Assembly (NCBI GenBank): GCA_040883315.1
Contig: JBFLKU010000028.1
Location: forward strand, 16,828-80,827
Direction: 5' to 3'
DNA length: 64,000 nucleotides
Source: JAFGUF01 sp040883315
GTDB lineage: Bacteria; Bacillota; Clostridia; Christensenellales; UMGS416
Shown: in pieces, positions 34,882 to 43,270 of the stretch
Numbering within the stretch: the stretch's first letter is position 1
Layout of the letters: every line of letters starts with the position of its first letter
Made by a program: the position numbers and the translations under genes
Notes under the pieces: model-generated
The model's input: only the letters and a program-made list of their open reading frames with translations
Databases searched by the model: none
Told to the model about the DNA's origin: nothing

Positions 34882-36066
34882 TCAAGTCCTATAATCCGCA
34901 TTAATCTTGATATAATCAATAGACATATCGCATGTCCACATATAGTATTCATGCTCACCTTGGTTTAGATTAATAGTATATGATATTTTGTCCTGTTTTA
35001 ATATCTCCAGTGCGGCAGCTTCATCGAAAATTATAGCATTTCCGCTTTTGCATGTTATTAAATCGCCAATGTATACATCACATAAATCCGGGTCAAACTG
35101 TGCTCCGGAGTATCCGGCGGCTGTCAAAAGCCTGCCCCAGTTTGCATCTTCTCCGAAGGCGGCAGTTTTGCACAAGGGAGATTTAGCTATTGAATGGGCT
35201 ATCAGCTTGGCATCTTCGAATGTTTTTGCTCCTTTAATATTTATGGTAATCAGCTTTGTAGCACCTTCGCCATCGTGTGCCAGCATTTTTGCAAGGTCTG
35301 TGCAGACACCTATTAAAGCTTGTTTGAATTCGCTTTTGCATTTATCGTATGATACATTTGATTTGCCGTTTGCCAAAAGCAGAACTTTGTCACAGACTGA
35401 TGTGTCCCCATCTACGCATACTCTATTGTATGTCATGTCTGCCACTTCCTTAAGCAGCTCTTTGGCCTGGTGCTTTTTCATTTTTATATCGGTTGTAATT
35501 ACAGATATCATAGTAGCCATATTGGGGTATATCATGCCGGAGCCCTTTGCCATAGCTCCTATCCTGATTGGCTGGCCGTCTACTATTATCTCTGCACCAG
35601 CTTCTTTTTTGTAGGTATCCGTTGTCATTATGGCCTCGGCAGCGTCGCTTCCGCTATTCTCTTTTAGAGATTCTAGAGCTTTGTTTATGCCTCTTGCTAT
35701 TTTATCCATTGGCAGAGGAACGCCGATTACCCCAGTTGAGCCAATAAGTACCATTTCTTTTTCGCAGTCTATGCCTTTTGATATCATTTCGCAGAGAGCT
35801 ATAGCATCATAATGCCCCTGCTTGCCTATGCATGCATTGGCATTGCCGGAATTTATGAAAACGGCCTTTGCTTTGCCTTGCTGAACATATTCCTGACACA
35901 GCTGCAGTGAATGACCTTTCACAACATTTTTGGTGAATACACCAGCACATGTGCATACCGACGGGCTATATACCATAGCAACATCTTTTTTATTGTTTTT
36001 CTTTATGCCGCAGCTGATGCCGGACGCGAAAAATCCCTTTGGATAGGTTACGCCTTTGTTTTCCAT
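34882..36066 (-). CDS. argJ: bifunctional glutamate N-acetyltransferase / ornithine acetyltransferase
   Basis: ArgJ recycles the acetyl group in arginine synthesis, moving it from N-acetylornithine to glutamate. The precursor cleaves itself before the Thr in IMTTDT (about residues 180-185), whose Thr becomes the N-terminal nucleophile of the beta chain. Other family segments are GFFASGISCGIKK, FINSGNANAC, VLIGSTGVIG and GEDANWGRLL. ATG at 36066 is chosen because AAGGAG lies just upstream. About 394 residues, a normal length. No other arg gene is near, which is unusual. Confidence 0.95.
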   Translation of the reverse strand: MENKGVTYPKGFFASGISCGIKKNNKKDVAMVYSPSVCTCAGVFTKNVVKGHSLQLCQEYVQQGKAKAVFINSGNANACIGKQGHYDAIALCEMISKGIDCEKEMVLIGSTGVIGVPLPMDKIARGINKALESLKENSGSDAAEAIMTTDTYKKEAGAEIIVDGQPIRIGAMAKGSGMIYPNMATMISVITTDIKMKKHQAKELLKEVADMTYNRVCVDGDTSVCDKVLLLANGKSNVSYDKCKSEFKQALIGVCTDLAKMLAHDGEGATKLITINIKGAKTFEDAKLIAHSIAKSPLCKTAAFGEDANWGRLLTAAGYSGAQFDPDLCDVYIGDLITCKSGNAIIFDEAAALEILKQDKISYTINLNQGEHEYYMWTCDMSIDYIKINADYRT

Positions 36067-36111
36067 ATGATGCTCCTTAGAGTGAAATAGTAGGTAAATT
36101 TTAATAGAGTT

Positions 36112-36140
36112 ATTATATATAATAATTAAATGATTTACAA
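36112..36140 (-). promoter_or_regulatory. argJ promoter
   Basis: On the - strand TTGTAA (36140-36135), 17 bases, TATAAT (36117-36112), 46 bases before the argJ ATG. Confidence 0.55.
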
Positions 36141-36211
36141 ATACAAAAAAATCCAATTTCGACGAAGAAATAATCTAAATAGATATTTACAATATGTAAA
36201 AAACGGTTTAG

Positions 36212-36231
36212 AATAAGTATATACACTTATT
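36212..36231. promoter_or_regulatory. inverted repeat in the argJ / MBL-hydrolase divergent region
   Basis: Seven-base arms AATAAGT and ACTTATT flank a 6-base spacer. The position between two divergent promoters suggests a regulator-binding site. No regulator is identified. The rest of the 223-base spacer shows only AT-rich sequence and the argJ promoter. Confidence 0.35.
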
Positions 36232-36289
36232 TGAATAAAAAAATACATAAAATAGATAGATATACAAGTAATATGGGAAAGGTTAGACA

Positions 36290-36916
36290 ATGAACGTGTA
36301 TACAATAGAAGGAGGTATGCTTTATGCGAACTCCTATTTGGTGGTTAATCAGCCGGGAGAAAAAGGTGTTCTGATTGATGCCGGATGCAGCATAGCTGCA
36401 CTTAATAAGGAAGTAGAAAAGCATACTGATGGCATAGCTGCGGTGCTTTTGACTCATGCGCATTTTGATCACATAGTTACAATAGAGAAGATAATAGAAA
36501 TCTTTAGTCCTAAAATTTATATCCATAAAAATGATTTAGAAATGCTTAAAAACCCGACCGAGAATATGTCGGATAGGTTTTTGAGAAAGCATATTGAGCT
36601 AAAAGATGCCGATGTAGTTTTTTCAGATGGTGATGAATTCGATATTGAAGGTATCAAGATAAAGGCTATGCACACCCCGGGGCATACTATGGGAAGCTGC
36701 ATATATTTAGCAGAAGACAAAGCTTTTTCTGGGGATACTCTTTTTAAAGGAACAGTCGGAAGATTTGATTTTCCTCATTCAGACTTTGAATCTCTGCTTA
36801 AATCACTGGTTAGCATAAAGAAAGAAATTTCACCAGAAACCGTAATATACCCAGGACACGGCAAAAAAACAACAATGAAAGAGGAACTTTTGCATAATCC
36901 TCATCTACAGTTCTAG
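36290..36916 (+). CDS. MBL-fold hydrolase, glyoxalase II-like (YqgX type)
   Basis: A 208-residue metallo-beta-lactamase-fold hydrolase with all binuclear metal motifs: THAHFDH (55-61), TPGHTMGS, SGDTLF and YPGHG near the C-terminus. It lacks the extra C-terminal substrate domain of true glyoxalase II and matches the short YqgX/YcbL group, which acts on thioesters in some bacteria. Substrate unknown. A terminator hairpin follows. It is a single-gene unit. Confidence 0.88.
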   Translation: MNVYTIEGGMLYANSYLVVNQPGEKGVLIDAGCSIAALNKEVEKHTDGIAAVLLTHAHFDHIVTIEKIIEIFSPKIYIHKNDLEMLKNPTENMSDRFLRKHIELKDADVVFSDGDEFDIEGIKIKAMHTPGHTMGSCIYLAEDKAFSGDTLFKGTVGRFDFPHSDFESLLKSLVSIKKEISPETVIYPGHGKKTTMKEELLHNPHLQF

Positions 36917-36934
36917 TACAGATTAATAGAATAG

Positions 36935-36970
36935 AAAAGTGTTTATATTGCAGATATAAGCACTTTTATA
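36935..36970 (+). terminator. intrinsic terminator
   Basis: A stem of about 14 bp (36935-36948 with 36954-36967, one G-U pair) with a 5-base loop and a CTTTTAT end follows the MBL gene. Confidence 0.7.
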
Positions 36971-37003
36971 AATTGAAGACATAAAATATATAAGGAGAAA
37001 AAC

Positions 37004-38122
37004 ATGAAAGACGCAAGACTGGAGAAACTAGCATATAATCTGATAAACTACTCCTGCAAGCTAAAAGAGGGAGAAAAGGTATTAATACATATTATTGGTG
37101 ACCACTATGAAATAGGCTCCTTGCTTATTAAAGAAGCATACGCAGCCAAAGGACTTCCATTTATAAAACTGGATGCGCCGCAGATGCAAAGATCGCTATT
37201 GATGGATGTATCTGAGGAAGCACTGAAAGTGATGACAAAAAACGATGCTGACTTAATGAGTCAAATGGATGCATATATTGCAATAAGAGGCGGAGACAAC
37301 ACCGCACAGCTCGGAGATGTATCCAGTGAAAAGATGGGCATGTATATGAGCATCTACGGCAAAAAAGTGCATGGCGAGATACGAGTAAACCAAACCAAGT
37401 GGGTTGTTTTGCGATATCCTTCGCCTTCCATGGCACAGGCTGCAAACATGAGTACAGAGGCATTCGAGGACTATTACTTCAATGTCTGCAATCTGGACTA
37501 CAGCAAGATGGATGAAGCCATGAAGCCGCTGAAAGCATTGCTTGAGAAGACAGACAAGGTGAGAATAGTGGGAAATGGAACTGATTTGTCTTTTTCTATA
37601 AAGAATATTCCTGTTATACCATGTGCAGGGGAATTTAATATTCCGGACGGAGAGATATTCACAGCACCTGTAAGAGATAGCATAAACGGAATGATTACAT
37701 ACAATACGCCGGCACTCTATCAGGGATTCACATATGAAAATATTTGCTTTGAGTTTGAAAACGGAAAAATAGTGAAAGCAACCTGCAACGATAATGAAAA
37801 GATAAATGCTGTGCTCGATAGTGACGAAGGCGCAAGATATGTCGGCGAGTTTGCTATTGGTGTGAACCCATACATTACTAAACCGATGAAAGATACACTC
37901 TTTGATGAAAAAATAGCAGGCTCAATTCATTTTACACCGGGGCAATGCTATGATGATGCTCCCAATGGAAACGACTCTGCGATACACTGGGATTTGGTTT
38001 TGATACAAACACCCGAATTCGGAGGCGGAGAAATCTATTTTGATGATGTGCTGATAAGGAAAGATGGTTTATTTGTACTAGATGAGCTGAAAGTGCTGAA
38101 CCCAGAGAATTTGAAAGAATAG
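37004..38122 (+). CDS. M29-family metallo-aminopeptidase
   Basis: A cytoplasmic M29 (thermophilic/AmpS-type) aminopeptidase that removes N-terminal residues from peptides using two metal ions. The expected ligands are visible in order: E in CAGEFNIPDGE, E in YVGEFAIG, H in SIHFTPGQ, and H and D in SAIHWDLV; the family Tyr is in GQCYDDA. Length (372) fits. AAGGAG precedes the ATG. It is a single-gene unit ended by a strong terminator. Confidence 0.92.
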   Translation: MKDARLEKLAYNLINYSCKLKEGEKVLIHIIGDHYEIGSLLIKEAYAAKGLPFIKLDAPQMQRSLLMDVSEEALKVMTKNDADLMSQMDAYIAIRGGDNTAQLGDVSSEKMGMYMSIYGKKVHGEIRVNQTKWVVLRYPSPSMAQAANMSTEAFEDYYFNVCNLDYSKMDEAMKPLKALLEKTDKVRIVGNGTDLSFSIKNIPVIPCAGEFNIPDGEIFTAPVRDSINGMITYNTPALYQGFTYENICFEFENGKIVKATCNDNEKINAVLDSDEGARYVGEFAIGVNPYITKPMKDTLFDEKIAGSIHFTPGQCYDDAPNGNDSAIHWDLVLIQTPEFGGGEIYFDDVLIRKDGLFVLDELKVLNPENLKE

Positions 38123-38137
38123 ATATAAATTTGCTGT

Positions 38138-38170
38138 AAACGCCTGATAGAATACAGGCGTTTAATTTTT
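38138..38170 (+). terminator. intrinsic terminator
   Basis: A perfect 9-bp stem (38138-38146 with 38155-38163) is followed by a T-rich tract after the aminopeptidase gene. Confidence 0.85.
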
Positions 38171-38250
38171 GTATTTTCTATGTTAGAATACTTTAATAAA
38201 CCTGTGCTAAATACTTTTGATTGATATAAACATAGAATGCGAGCATAAAA

Positions 38251-39000
38251 ATGAGTGATAAAGAAAATAGCGAAAGAACTTTTTGGGAATTTGATGATAA
38301 AGATATTAGCAAAAAGATTTCTTATGCAGATTTTGAAAAAGCACATAAAAATGAAGAAAGCATAAATAGAAAACTAGATAGTTATATTGAGGCTCTTCAA
38401 AATAAAGGATTTGATTTTGCTAATATTAAAGCAATTGATATAGGGAGCGGACGCGGAGACTGGCTGAAAAAGCTGGAGATTTATACAGACAGTGCATTGG
38501 GAATTGATATAGATAAAGAAATGGTGGAAATGTGCGAGGCTTCGGGTCTCAAGGTAATCGAAGAAGACTTTTTGAAATATGCTAAGAAAATAGAATCACA
38601 GAGTGTGGATTTGGTGTCTGCATTTCAGATTATAGAGCATATGACAACCGACGACCTGCTGATGCTCATACATGAAGTATCAAGAATATTGAAACCTGGC
38701 GGATTCATTGTTTTAGAAACGCCCAACACACAAAATATGCTGACTGGCTTATATAATTTCCATGCTGACCCCACTCACAAGCGACCGATTCATATAGTGT
38801 GGCTGGATTTTGTGCTGGTACAAATGGGATTCCACGAGATAGAACAATTATTCATTGATGAAGATGCATATAAAGAGCTGAAACAAACCGATGAGAGAAT
38901 AGTAAAAAGCATTTTGCATAGCGATATCAAGAAACTGCTTAGGCAGGTAAACACTTTCGCAAATGCACAAACTAACCTATCAATAATAGCAAAGAGATAG
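38251..39000 (+). CDS. class I SAM-dependent methyltransferase
   Basis: A 249-residue Rossmann-fold methyltransferase with motif I AIDIGSGRGDW (61-71), the acidic end of strand 2 in LGIDID, motif post-I in EEDFLKYA, and LKPGGFIVLETPN. Such proteins downstream of glycan genes often methylate sugars or lipids (Methyltransf_11/23 type). The neighbour is a GtrA membrane protein, which fits a cell-surface glycan role, but this is only context. No clear ribosome-binding site is seen. Confidence 0.82.
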   Translation: MSDKENSERTFWEFDDKDISKKISYADFEKAHKNEESINRKLDSYIEALQNKGFDFANIKAIDIGSGRGDWLKKLEIYTDSALGIDIDKEMVEMCEASGLKVIEEDFLKYAKKIESQSVDLVSAFQIIEHMTTDDLLMLIHEVSRILKPGGFIVLETPNTQNMLTGLYNFHADPTHKRPIHIVWLDFVLVQMGFHEIEQLFIDEDAYKELKQTDERIVKSILHSDIKKLLRQVNTFANAQTNLSIIAKR

Positions 39001-39033
39001 ATAAACATAAAGGGATTTCACATTCTAGGGTTA

Positions 39034-39062
39034 TTTACATATACTAGACAATGTGATAAAAT
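39034..39062 (+). promoter_or_regulatory. promoter placed directly before the GtrA-fusion gene
   Basis: TTTACA at 39034-39039, a 17-base spacer and TAAAAT at 39057-39062. The predicted transcript start falls at about the ATG at 39071, which would make a leaderless mRNA. Confidence 0.45.
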
Positions 39063-39070
39063 GTGTTGCC

Positions 39071-40108
39071 ATGAAAAATATAGTGATTTTAATTCATAAA
39101 AAAAGAAACGACATAGAAGAATTTTTCAATGTGTTTCCAAGCTGCTACATATATGCAGACCAAGAAATAGCTGAAGAAAACTCATACATTCGCAAAATAG
39201 AGCACAGCGGCAAAAGCACCAGAAATGTGATAGGAAACGGAATACGTCAGATTAGTGAAGATTTACCGGGTTATCACATAATTTTGGTCAATGAGACTGC
39301 GGGACTAGAAGACATCAAAAAGATTGCACAGGAGACTGAAAAAGGCGAAGAAATTATAATAGCCAAGAGCAGCAGCTATAATGAAATCAGCAAAAAAAAG
39401 AAGCTGGGCATCAAAATAATAACTAGACTATTTAATCTGGTTCACAAGCAAAAAGCAAACAATATAATGAGCAACATTCAGGGAATACCTGCAGATATTG
39501 TTCAGCATTTTCTAAAACTACGCGGCGATACCTGCACAGTTTTGATAAATCAAAGGTTTATAATTAAAGATCATAATTTAAAATACAGCTATATGGAGAT
39601 AGAAAGTGACGTGCTGACAGATGCACCCAACAGAATTGGAGGGTATCTAAAATGCATTTTTATCATTTGCTATGTCTTTATTAAGTTTATGATTTCTTCC
39701 ATTTCTGCATTCGTTTTAGACTATTCTCTTGCCCTTGCAGGATATGTATATTGGTCTCCATTTATAGCGAATGCGCTCTCAAATCTTCATGTTCAGCTCC
39801 CCGGATTCCTTACTGATGTGGAAATACTATCCATAGGAATTGCCAGATTAATTAGCTCAATTTATAACTATATTTTCAATAAAAAGGTGGTATTTGCAGC
39901 AGATAAGAATGTGGCAAAATTAAGTACAGCATGTAAATATTTTACGTTAGTGTTGATTATTTTGGTTTTTAATACTATAATATTGAAGTTGGCTACTACT
40001 TTGATAGGCATACCTTTTGCCATTGCAAAGGTAATGGCTGATATAATAATGTACTTTGTAAGTTTTAGCGTGCAAAGGGATTTGGTATTTAAAAAAAGGA
40101 ATAAATAG
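39071..40108 (+). CDS. degenerate glycosyltransferase-2 domain fused to a GtrA membrane domain
   Basis: About 345 residues. The N-terminal half (to about 190) follows the outline of a family-2 (dolichol-phosphate-mannose-synthase-like) glycosyltransferase, but the nucleotide-sugar DxD motif is absent (VNETAG stands in its place), so catalysis is doubtful. The C-terminal half has four membrane segments with the GtrA pattern (ISSIYNYIFNKKVVF, SFSVQRDLVFKK), a family that helps move lipid-linked sugars across the membrane. I use ATG 39071; a GTG at 39053 lies inside the promoter. The neighbouring methyltransferase suggests a glycan-modification pair. Confidence 0.72.
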   Translation: MKNIVILIHKKRNDIEEFFNVFPSCYIYADQEIAEENSYIRKIEHSGKSTRNVIGNGIRQISEDLPGYHIILVNETAGLEDIKKIAQETEKGEEIIIAKSSSYNEISKKKKLGIKIITRLFNLVHKQKANNIMSNIQGIPADIVQHFLKLRGDTCTVLINQRFIIKDHNLKYSYMEIESDVLTDAPNRIGGYLKCIFIICYVFIKFMISSISAFVLDYSLALAGYVYWSPFIANALSNLHVQLPGFLTDVEILSIGIARLISSIYNYIFNKKVVFAADKNVAKLSTACKYFTLVLIILVFNTIILKLATTLIGIPFAIAKVMADIIMYFVSFSVQRDLVFKKRNK

Positions 40109-40166
40109 AAACGTTTCAAAAAATAAACAATATATAATAATTCATACATTGTTAAAAGTTTATGCA

Positions 40167-40195
40167 TTGACTTTTTCTAGAAATAGAAATATAAT
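40167..40195 (+). promoter_or_regulatory. abrB: abrB promoter
   Basis: TTGACT at 40167-40172, a 17-base spacer and a perfect TATAAT at 40190-40195, with an AT-rich leader of about 40 bases ending in GGAAGGA before the ATG. Confidence 0.75.
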
Positions 40196-40240
40196 GCAAT
40201 TGCAAATAAAAATACATTTACAGAAACGGAAGGATTTACT

Positions 40241-40480
40241 ATGAAATCAACAGGAATTGTGAGAAAAGTAGACGAGCTCGGAAGAGTTGTTATACCTATC
40301 GAGCTACGCAGAACATTAGGTATCGAACTGAAAGATCCATTAGAGATTTATGTGGAAGGCGAGCATATCATTTTCAAGAAGTATGAGCCAGCATGTATCT
40401 TCTGCGGTTACGCAAGAGATTTGGTTAACTTCAAGGGAAAGAATGTTTGTGCTGATTGTTCGGATCAATTAAATAGATAA
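40241..40480 (+). CDS. abrB: AbrB-family transition-state regulator
   Basis: A 79-residue DNA-binding protein. The N-terminal swapped-hairpin AbrB domain (residues 1-50) has the family core KVDELGRVVIPIELRR and LKDPLEIYVEG. The C-terminal part has CIFC and CADC pairs (about residues 53-56 and 71-74), a possible zinc site usual in clostridial AbrB and different from Bacillus AbrB. These proteins repress stationary-phase and spore-related genes. Strong promoter and terminator make it a single-gene unit. Confidence 0.93.
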   Translation: MKSTGIVRKVDELGRVVIPIELRRTLGIELKDPLEIYVEGEHIIFKKYEPACIFCGYARDLVNFKGKNVCADCSDQLNR

Positions 40481-40500
40481 TATGACCAAAAATTAGCAAA

Positions 40501-40526
40501 GAACCGGTTAACCGGTTCTTTTTTTT
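40501..40526 (+). terminator. intrinsic terminator after abrB
   Basis: A perfect 18-base palindrome at 40501-40518 is followed by eight Ts. The T-run overlaps the stop codon of the convergent gene. Confidence 0.88.
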
Positions 40527-41274
40527 ATTTCAATTTATTGTTTTTGCTTTCTCTTTTTATCTGCTCCTGAATAGCACGAACTCTCGTTTCGTTCTGGTCT
40601 ACGGTATAATGATTGCCCATTTTTATTATCACATCTCTTTCTCTGCAATCCTTTGGCATTTCCAGTATATCAAAATTAATTAATTTTCCAAACGAGTTTT
40701 CACACACCACTTTGTCGCCTTCAATTCTCTTTATGAATAAATGACCGCCGAAAAGAGGGAATTCGTCTTGTTTTTCATAGCTGGATTTAAGTATACCTTT
40801 TTTTTCTTCTACTATCTCAATAGAGACCACTTCTATAGGAATATCAGGCATTTTAATAAAAGGGAGCTGCCTATATGAAACCTTTTCAGCTATTAATATA
40901 TTCGGCGACTGATGCTTATCATCTCTCTCTATCTGCCTTGTATATAGAGTGTTTTCTATATTTTGATGCAGAGTATATAGCTTGTTGGTAAATCCTTTTA
41001 GCGAATACACCAATGAAGATCTTTTTCTGGGATCAGTAAACATTAATTCATCGCAATATATAGTAAACGGGTCAACCTTGCTAGTCACTGTCTTTAGAGC
41101 AGCTTTGATTTGCCTCAAAGTAAAGTTATCTGCGTTTTTTATGTCTTTTAATGTTATCCAAAATTGATCTTTGCTGCAGTATTTTCCCTTGAAGTCATCA
41201 TAGAGATCATCAGCAATATCATCTAGTGCATCTACCAGTTTGTCAGGAAGCCTTATTATTATTTTTAAATCCAT
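40525..41274 (-). CDS. 2H-phosphoesterase-like domain without catalytic His, fused to DUF3006
   Basis: A 249-residue protein with two parts. Residues 1-135 follow the pattern of ThpR-type 2H phosphoesterases (IIIRLPDKLVDALDDI, then FTIYCDELMF, then SLKGFTNKL), but both HxTL motifs are altered: W39-I-T-L, and N125 where the second His should be. The enzyme activity should therefore be lost, while RNA or ligand binding may remain. Residues 178-240 match DUF3006 (RIEGDKVVCEN, ERDVIIKMGNHYTVDQNET), a small beta domain usually found alone. I know of no named family with this fusion. It lies 4 bases after the YugP-like gene and is probably cotranscribed. Confidence 0.7.
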   Translation of the reverse strand: MDLKIIIRLPDKLVDALDDIADDLYDDFKGKYCSKDQFWITLKDIKNADNFTLRQIKAALKTVTSKVDPFTIYCDELMFTDPRKRSSLVYSLKGFTNKLYTLHQNIENTLYTRQIERDDKHQSPNILIAEKVSYRQLPFIKMPDIPIEVVSIEIVEEKKGILKSSYEKQDEFPLFGGHLFIKRIEGDKVVCENSFGKLINFDILEMPKDCRERDVIIKMGNHYTVDQNETRVRAIQEQIKRESKNNKLK

Positions 41275-41278
41275 CTGT

Positions 41279-41968
41279 TTATCTTCTCCTGCTTCCTCTG
41301 GCTATCATTAATATTCTTAAAAGCTGCATCAGCGCAACAAACGCCGCTGCAAGGTATGTGGAAGCTGCTGCAGAAAGCACTTTTTTAGCCCCTTTTATCT
41401 CTTCATTCATCAAGTAATTTTTTTGCTCCAGAATATCCACTGCTCTTTGTGATGCATTGTATTCTACTGGTAAAGTCATCAGCTGAAATATAACTGCAAG
41501 GCTAAATGCCAAAACGCCTAAAAAGGCTAATTGCGGAATTGAGAAAATCAATCCTAAAATTAGAAGCGGCATTGCTGCCTTAGATCCCAAATTTGTTACA
41601 GGGATGATAGCATTTCTTATTTTTATTGGGGGATATTCTTCACTGTATTGTATAGCGTGACCCACCTCGTGGGCGGCTATTCCTATTGCGGCCAGAGATG
41701 TTGAATTATACACTCCCTCAGATAAACGTATAACATTTGCTCTTGGGTCAAAGTGATCGTTTAATCCCTGACCTGGGGAGATTTCTATTGCTATGTATGT
41801 AAGTCCGTTATCATCAAGTATTTTTCTTGCTATTTCAGCACCAGTATATCCGTTTGCCGATCTTATTTTTGAATATCTGGTGTATGTATTCTGCACATTA
41901 GATTGTGCCCAAAGTGAAATGATTATTGCTGGTATCAGCAAAATATAATTCCAACTGTAGAATTCCAT
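41279..41968 (-). CDS. YugP-family zinc metallopeptidase (membrane)
   Basis: A 229-residue integral membrane protein with an N-terminal membrane segment, the zinc motif HEVGHAIQY (about residues 100-108) and three further membrane segments in the C-terminal half. The SLWAQSNVQNTYTRYS and NEGVYN-like (LSEGVYN) stretches are typical of the YugP/DUF neutral zinc metallopeptidase family. Substrate unknown. It lies 21 bases after the PHP gene and 4 bases before the 2H/DUF3006 gene. Confidence 0.88.
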   Translation of the reverse strand: MEFYSWNYILLIPAIIISLWAQSNVQNTYTRYSKIRSANGYTGAEIARKILDDNGLTYIAIEISPGQGLNDHFDPRANVIRLSEGVYNSTSLAAIGIAAHEVGHAIQYSEEYPPIKIRNAIIPVTNLGSKAAMPLLILGLIFSIPQLAFLGVLAFSLAVIFQLMTLPVEYNASQRAVDILEQKNYLMNEEIKGAKKVLSAAASTYLAAAFVALMQLLRILMIARGSRRR

Positions 41969-41989
41969 TTTTTGCTCCTTGCAGTAAAG

Positions 41990-42664
41990 TTATTTCTTTA
42001 TTATCCTTTTATATTTCGCATACAGCCGCGAAGAAATCAATGAAGACGCAGACACTTTTTTGCATATTAGTTCTGATTTATATAGTGAATCAAAAAAGCT
42101 GGAAGAGTTCATCTTGATGCCGTATGGCACTTCCATATAGGTATGCCCCAGCTCTCCTTTTGTATGTGCATCGGAGCCGCATATAGGCAAAGTATTATCA
42201 GAGACCAAATCCACAGCTGATTTATTGTATTCATCTATTATGGTGCGTGCATTGAAAATTTCAACTAAGTCGCACCTTTTTAATGCGAGAGATAGCCCTT
42301 CGTCTGAAAGCGTAGTTTTTCTGTTTGCATCCATCGGGTGAGGCACACAGACCAAACCGTCCTGCACCAATATAGCATCTATTGTCCAGTTCAGGCTTTT
42401 GCCTCCGGGTATGCCTTCTTTCAAAAACAATCCTGTTATTGCACCATCCTTTGTGATAATCTGACTGCCGATAATTATCTTTTTGGGGTACTTTTCGCTC
42501 AGGATTTTTGCACCGTCGATTGTATTGATATCAGTGATAGCCAAGCCAAAATCAGGATTGGCTCTTAGGAACTCCTCAATATTTTTTAAAGAAATGGAGC
42601 TGGCATATGTATAGCATGTATGTACATGCATATCAATTTTTGAGAAATCGCTTGAATAAATCAT
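41990..42664 (-). CDS. PHP-fold protein with altered metal ligands
   Basis: A 224-residue PHP-domain protein (polymerase and histidinol phosphatase fold). MHVHT (12-16), VPHPMDANR (108-115) and GSDAHTKGELG (163-173) are conserved. Two usual metal ligands are changed: the third-motif His of ITDHN is I46 in ITDIN, and the Glu of the GxE motif is Q68 in IGSQI. PHP enzymes need a full trinuclear metal site, so activity is doubtful or altered. It follows the signal peptidase gene by 14 bases. Confidence 0.78.
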   Translation of the reverse strand: MIYSSDFSKIDMHVHTCYTYASSISLKNIEEFLRANPDFGLAITDINTIDGAKILSEKYPKKIIIGSQIITKDGAITGLFLKEGIPGGKSLNWTIDAILVQDGLVCVPHPMDANRKTTLSDEGLSLALKRCDLVEIFNARTIIDEYNKSAVDLVSDNTLPICGSDAHTKGELGHTYMEVPYGIKMNSSSFFDSLYKSELICKKVSASSLISSRLYAKYKRIIKK

Positions 42665-42678
42665 AGATATATATTTGC

Positions 42679-43257
42679 TTATTCTTCTAGTTCATCGTAG
42701 TCATCATGCTGTATAACTTCGAAGTCAACAAATGGCCACAATATTGCATATGCCTTTCCTTGTATCATCTCTCTGGGTAGAGCACCTACACTCAGGCTTC
42801 TGGAGTCGCGACTGTTGTTTCTGTTGTCGCCCATCACGAAATAATGGCCTTCGGGTATTGTTGTTTCGGAATAGTCCGTATACATTTTTTCTTTTATGTA
42901 TGGCTCGTCAATAACAATATCATTTATGTATAGAACACCTTCAACGATTTTTATCTTGTCGCCGGGCAGTGCTATAATTCTCTTAACGTAGTTTTCTCGG
43001 CTTCCTGGGAACTTTGTAATAACTATATCTCCGCGTTCAATATTTTCATCGTTCCAATATGGTATTTTTGTGACAATCAGCCTTTGATCTGTATATAGAG
43101 TAGGCTGCATAGATGCGCCGTCTACCCTGACTAGCTGACCTATATAGTTGTGAATAACCAACACCAGTGCAACTGCTACAATTATAGAAACAATCCACTC
43201 CATCACTTCTTTAGCAATGGCTTCATCATTAAATTTCTTTTTCTTTTCTCTGTTCAT
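42679..43257 (-). CDS. lepB: signal peptidase I
   Basis: Membrane serine protease that removes signal peptides from exported proteins. One N-terminal membrane segment (about residues 20-38) precedes the catalytic domain. The nucleophile S49 is in DGASMQPTL, the general base K92 is in YVKRIIALPGD, and GDNRNNSRDSR is the C-terminal signature. I use ATG 43257 with AAGGAAG upstream; a longer frame would run into the DUF951 gene. About 192 residues, the Gram-positive type. Confidence 0.95.
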   Translation of the reverse strand: MNREKKKKFNDEAIAKEVMEWIVSIIVAVALVLVIHNYIGQLVRVDGASMQPTLYTDQRLIVTKIPYWNDENIERGDIVITKFPGSRENYVKRIIALPGDKIKIVEGVLYINDIVIDEPYIKEKMYTDYSETTIPEGHYFVMGDNRNNSRDSRSLSVGALPREMIQGKAYAILWPFVDFEVIQHDDYDELEE

Positions 43258-43270
43258 TTTTAATACTTCC

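Noticed and set aside
34988..35614. Long + strand open frame antisense to argJ
   Set aside because: It is a shadow of a conserved gene on the other strand, without a ribosome-binding site or protein-like pattern.
41226..41417. Leu/Ala-rich + strand frame antisense to the YugP-like and 2H genes
   Set aside because: Shadow of the membrane segments of the - strand gene.
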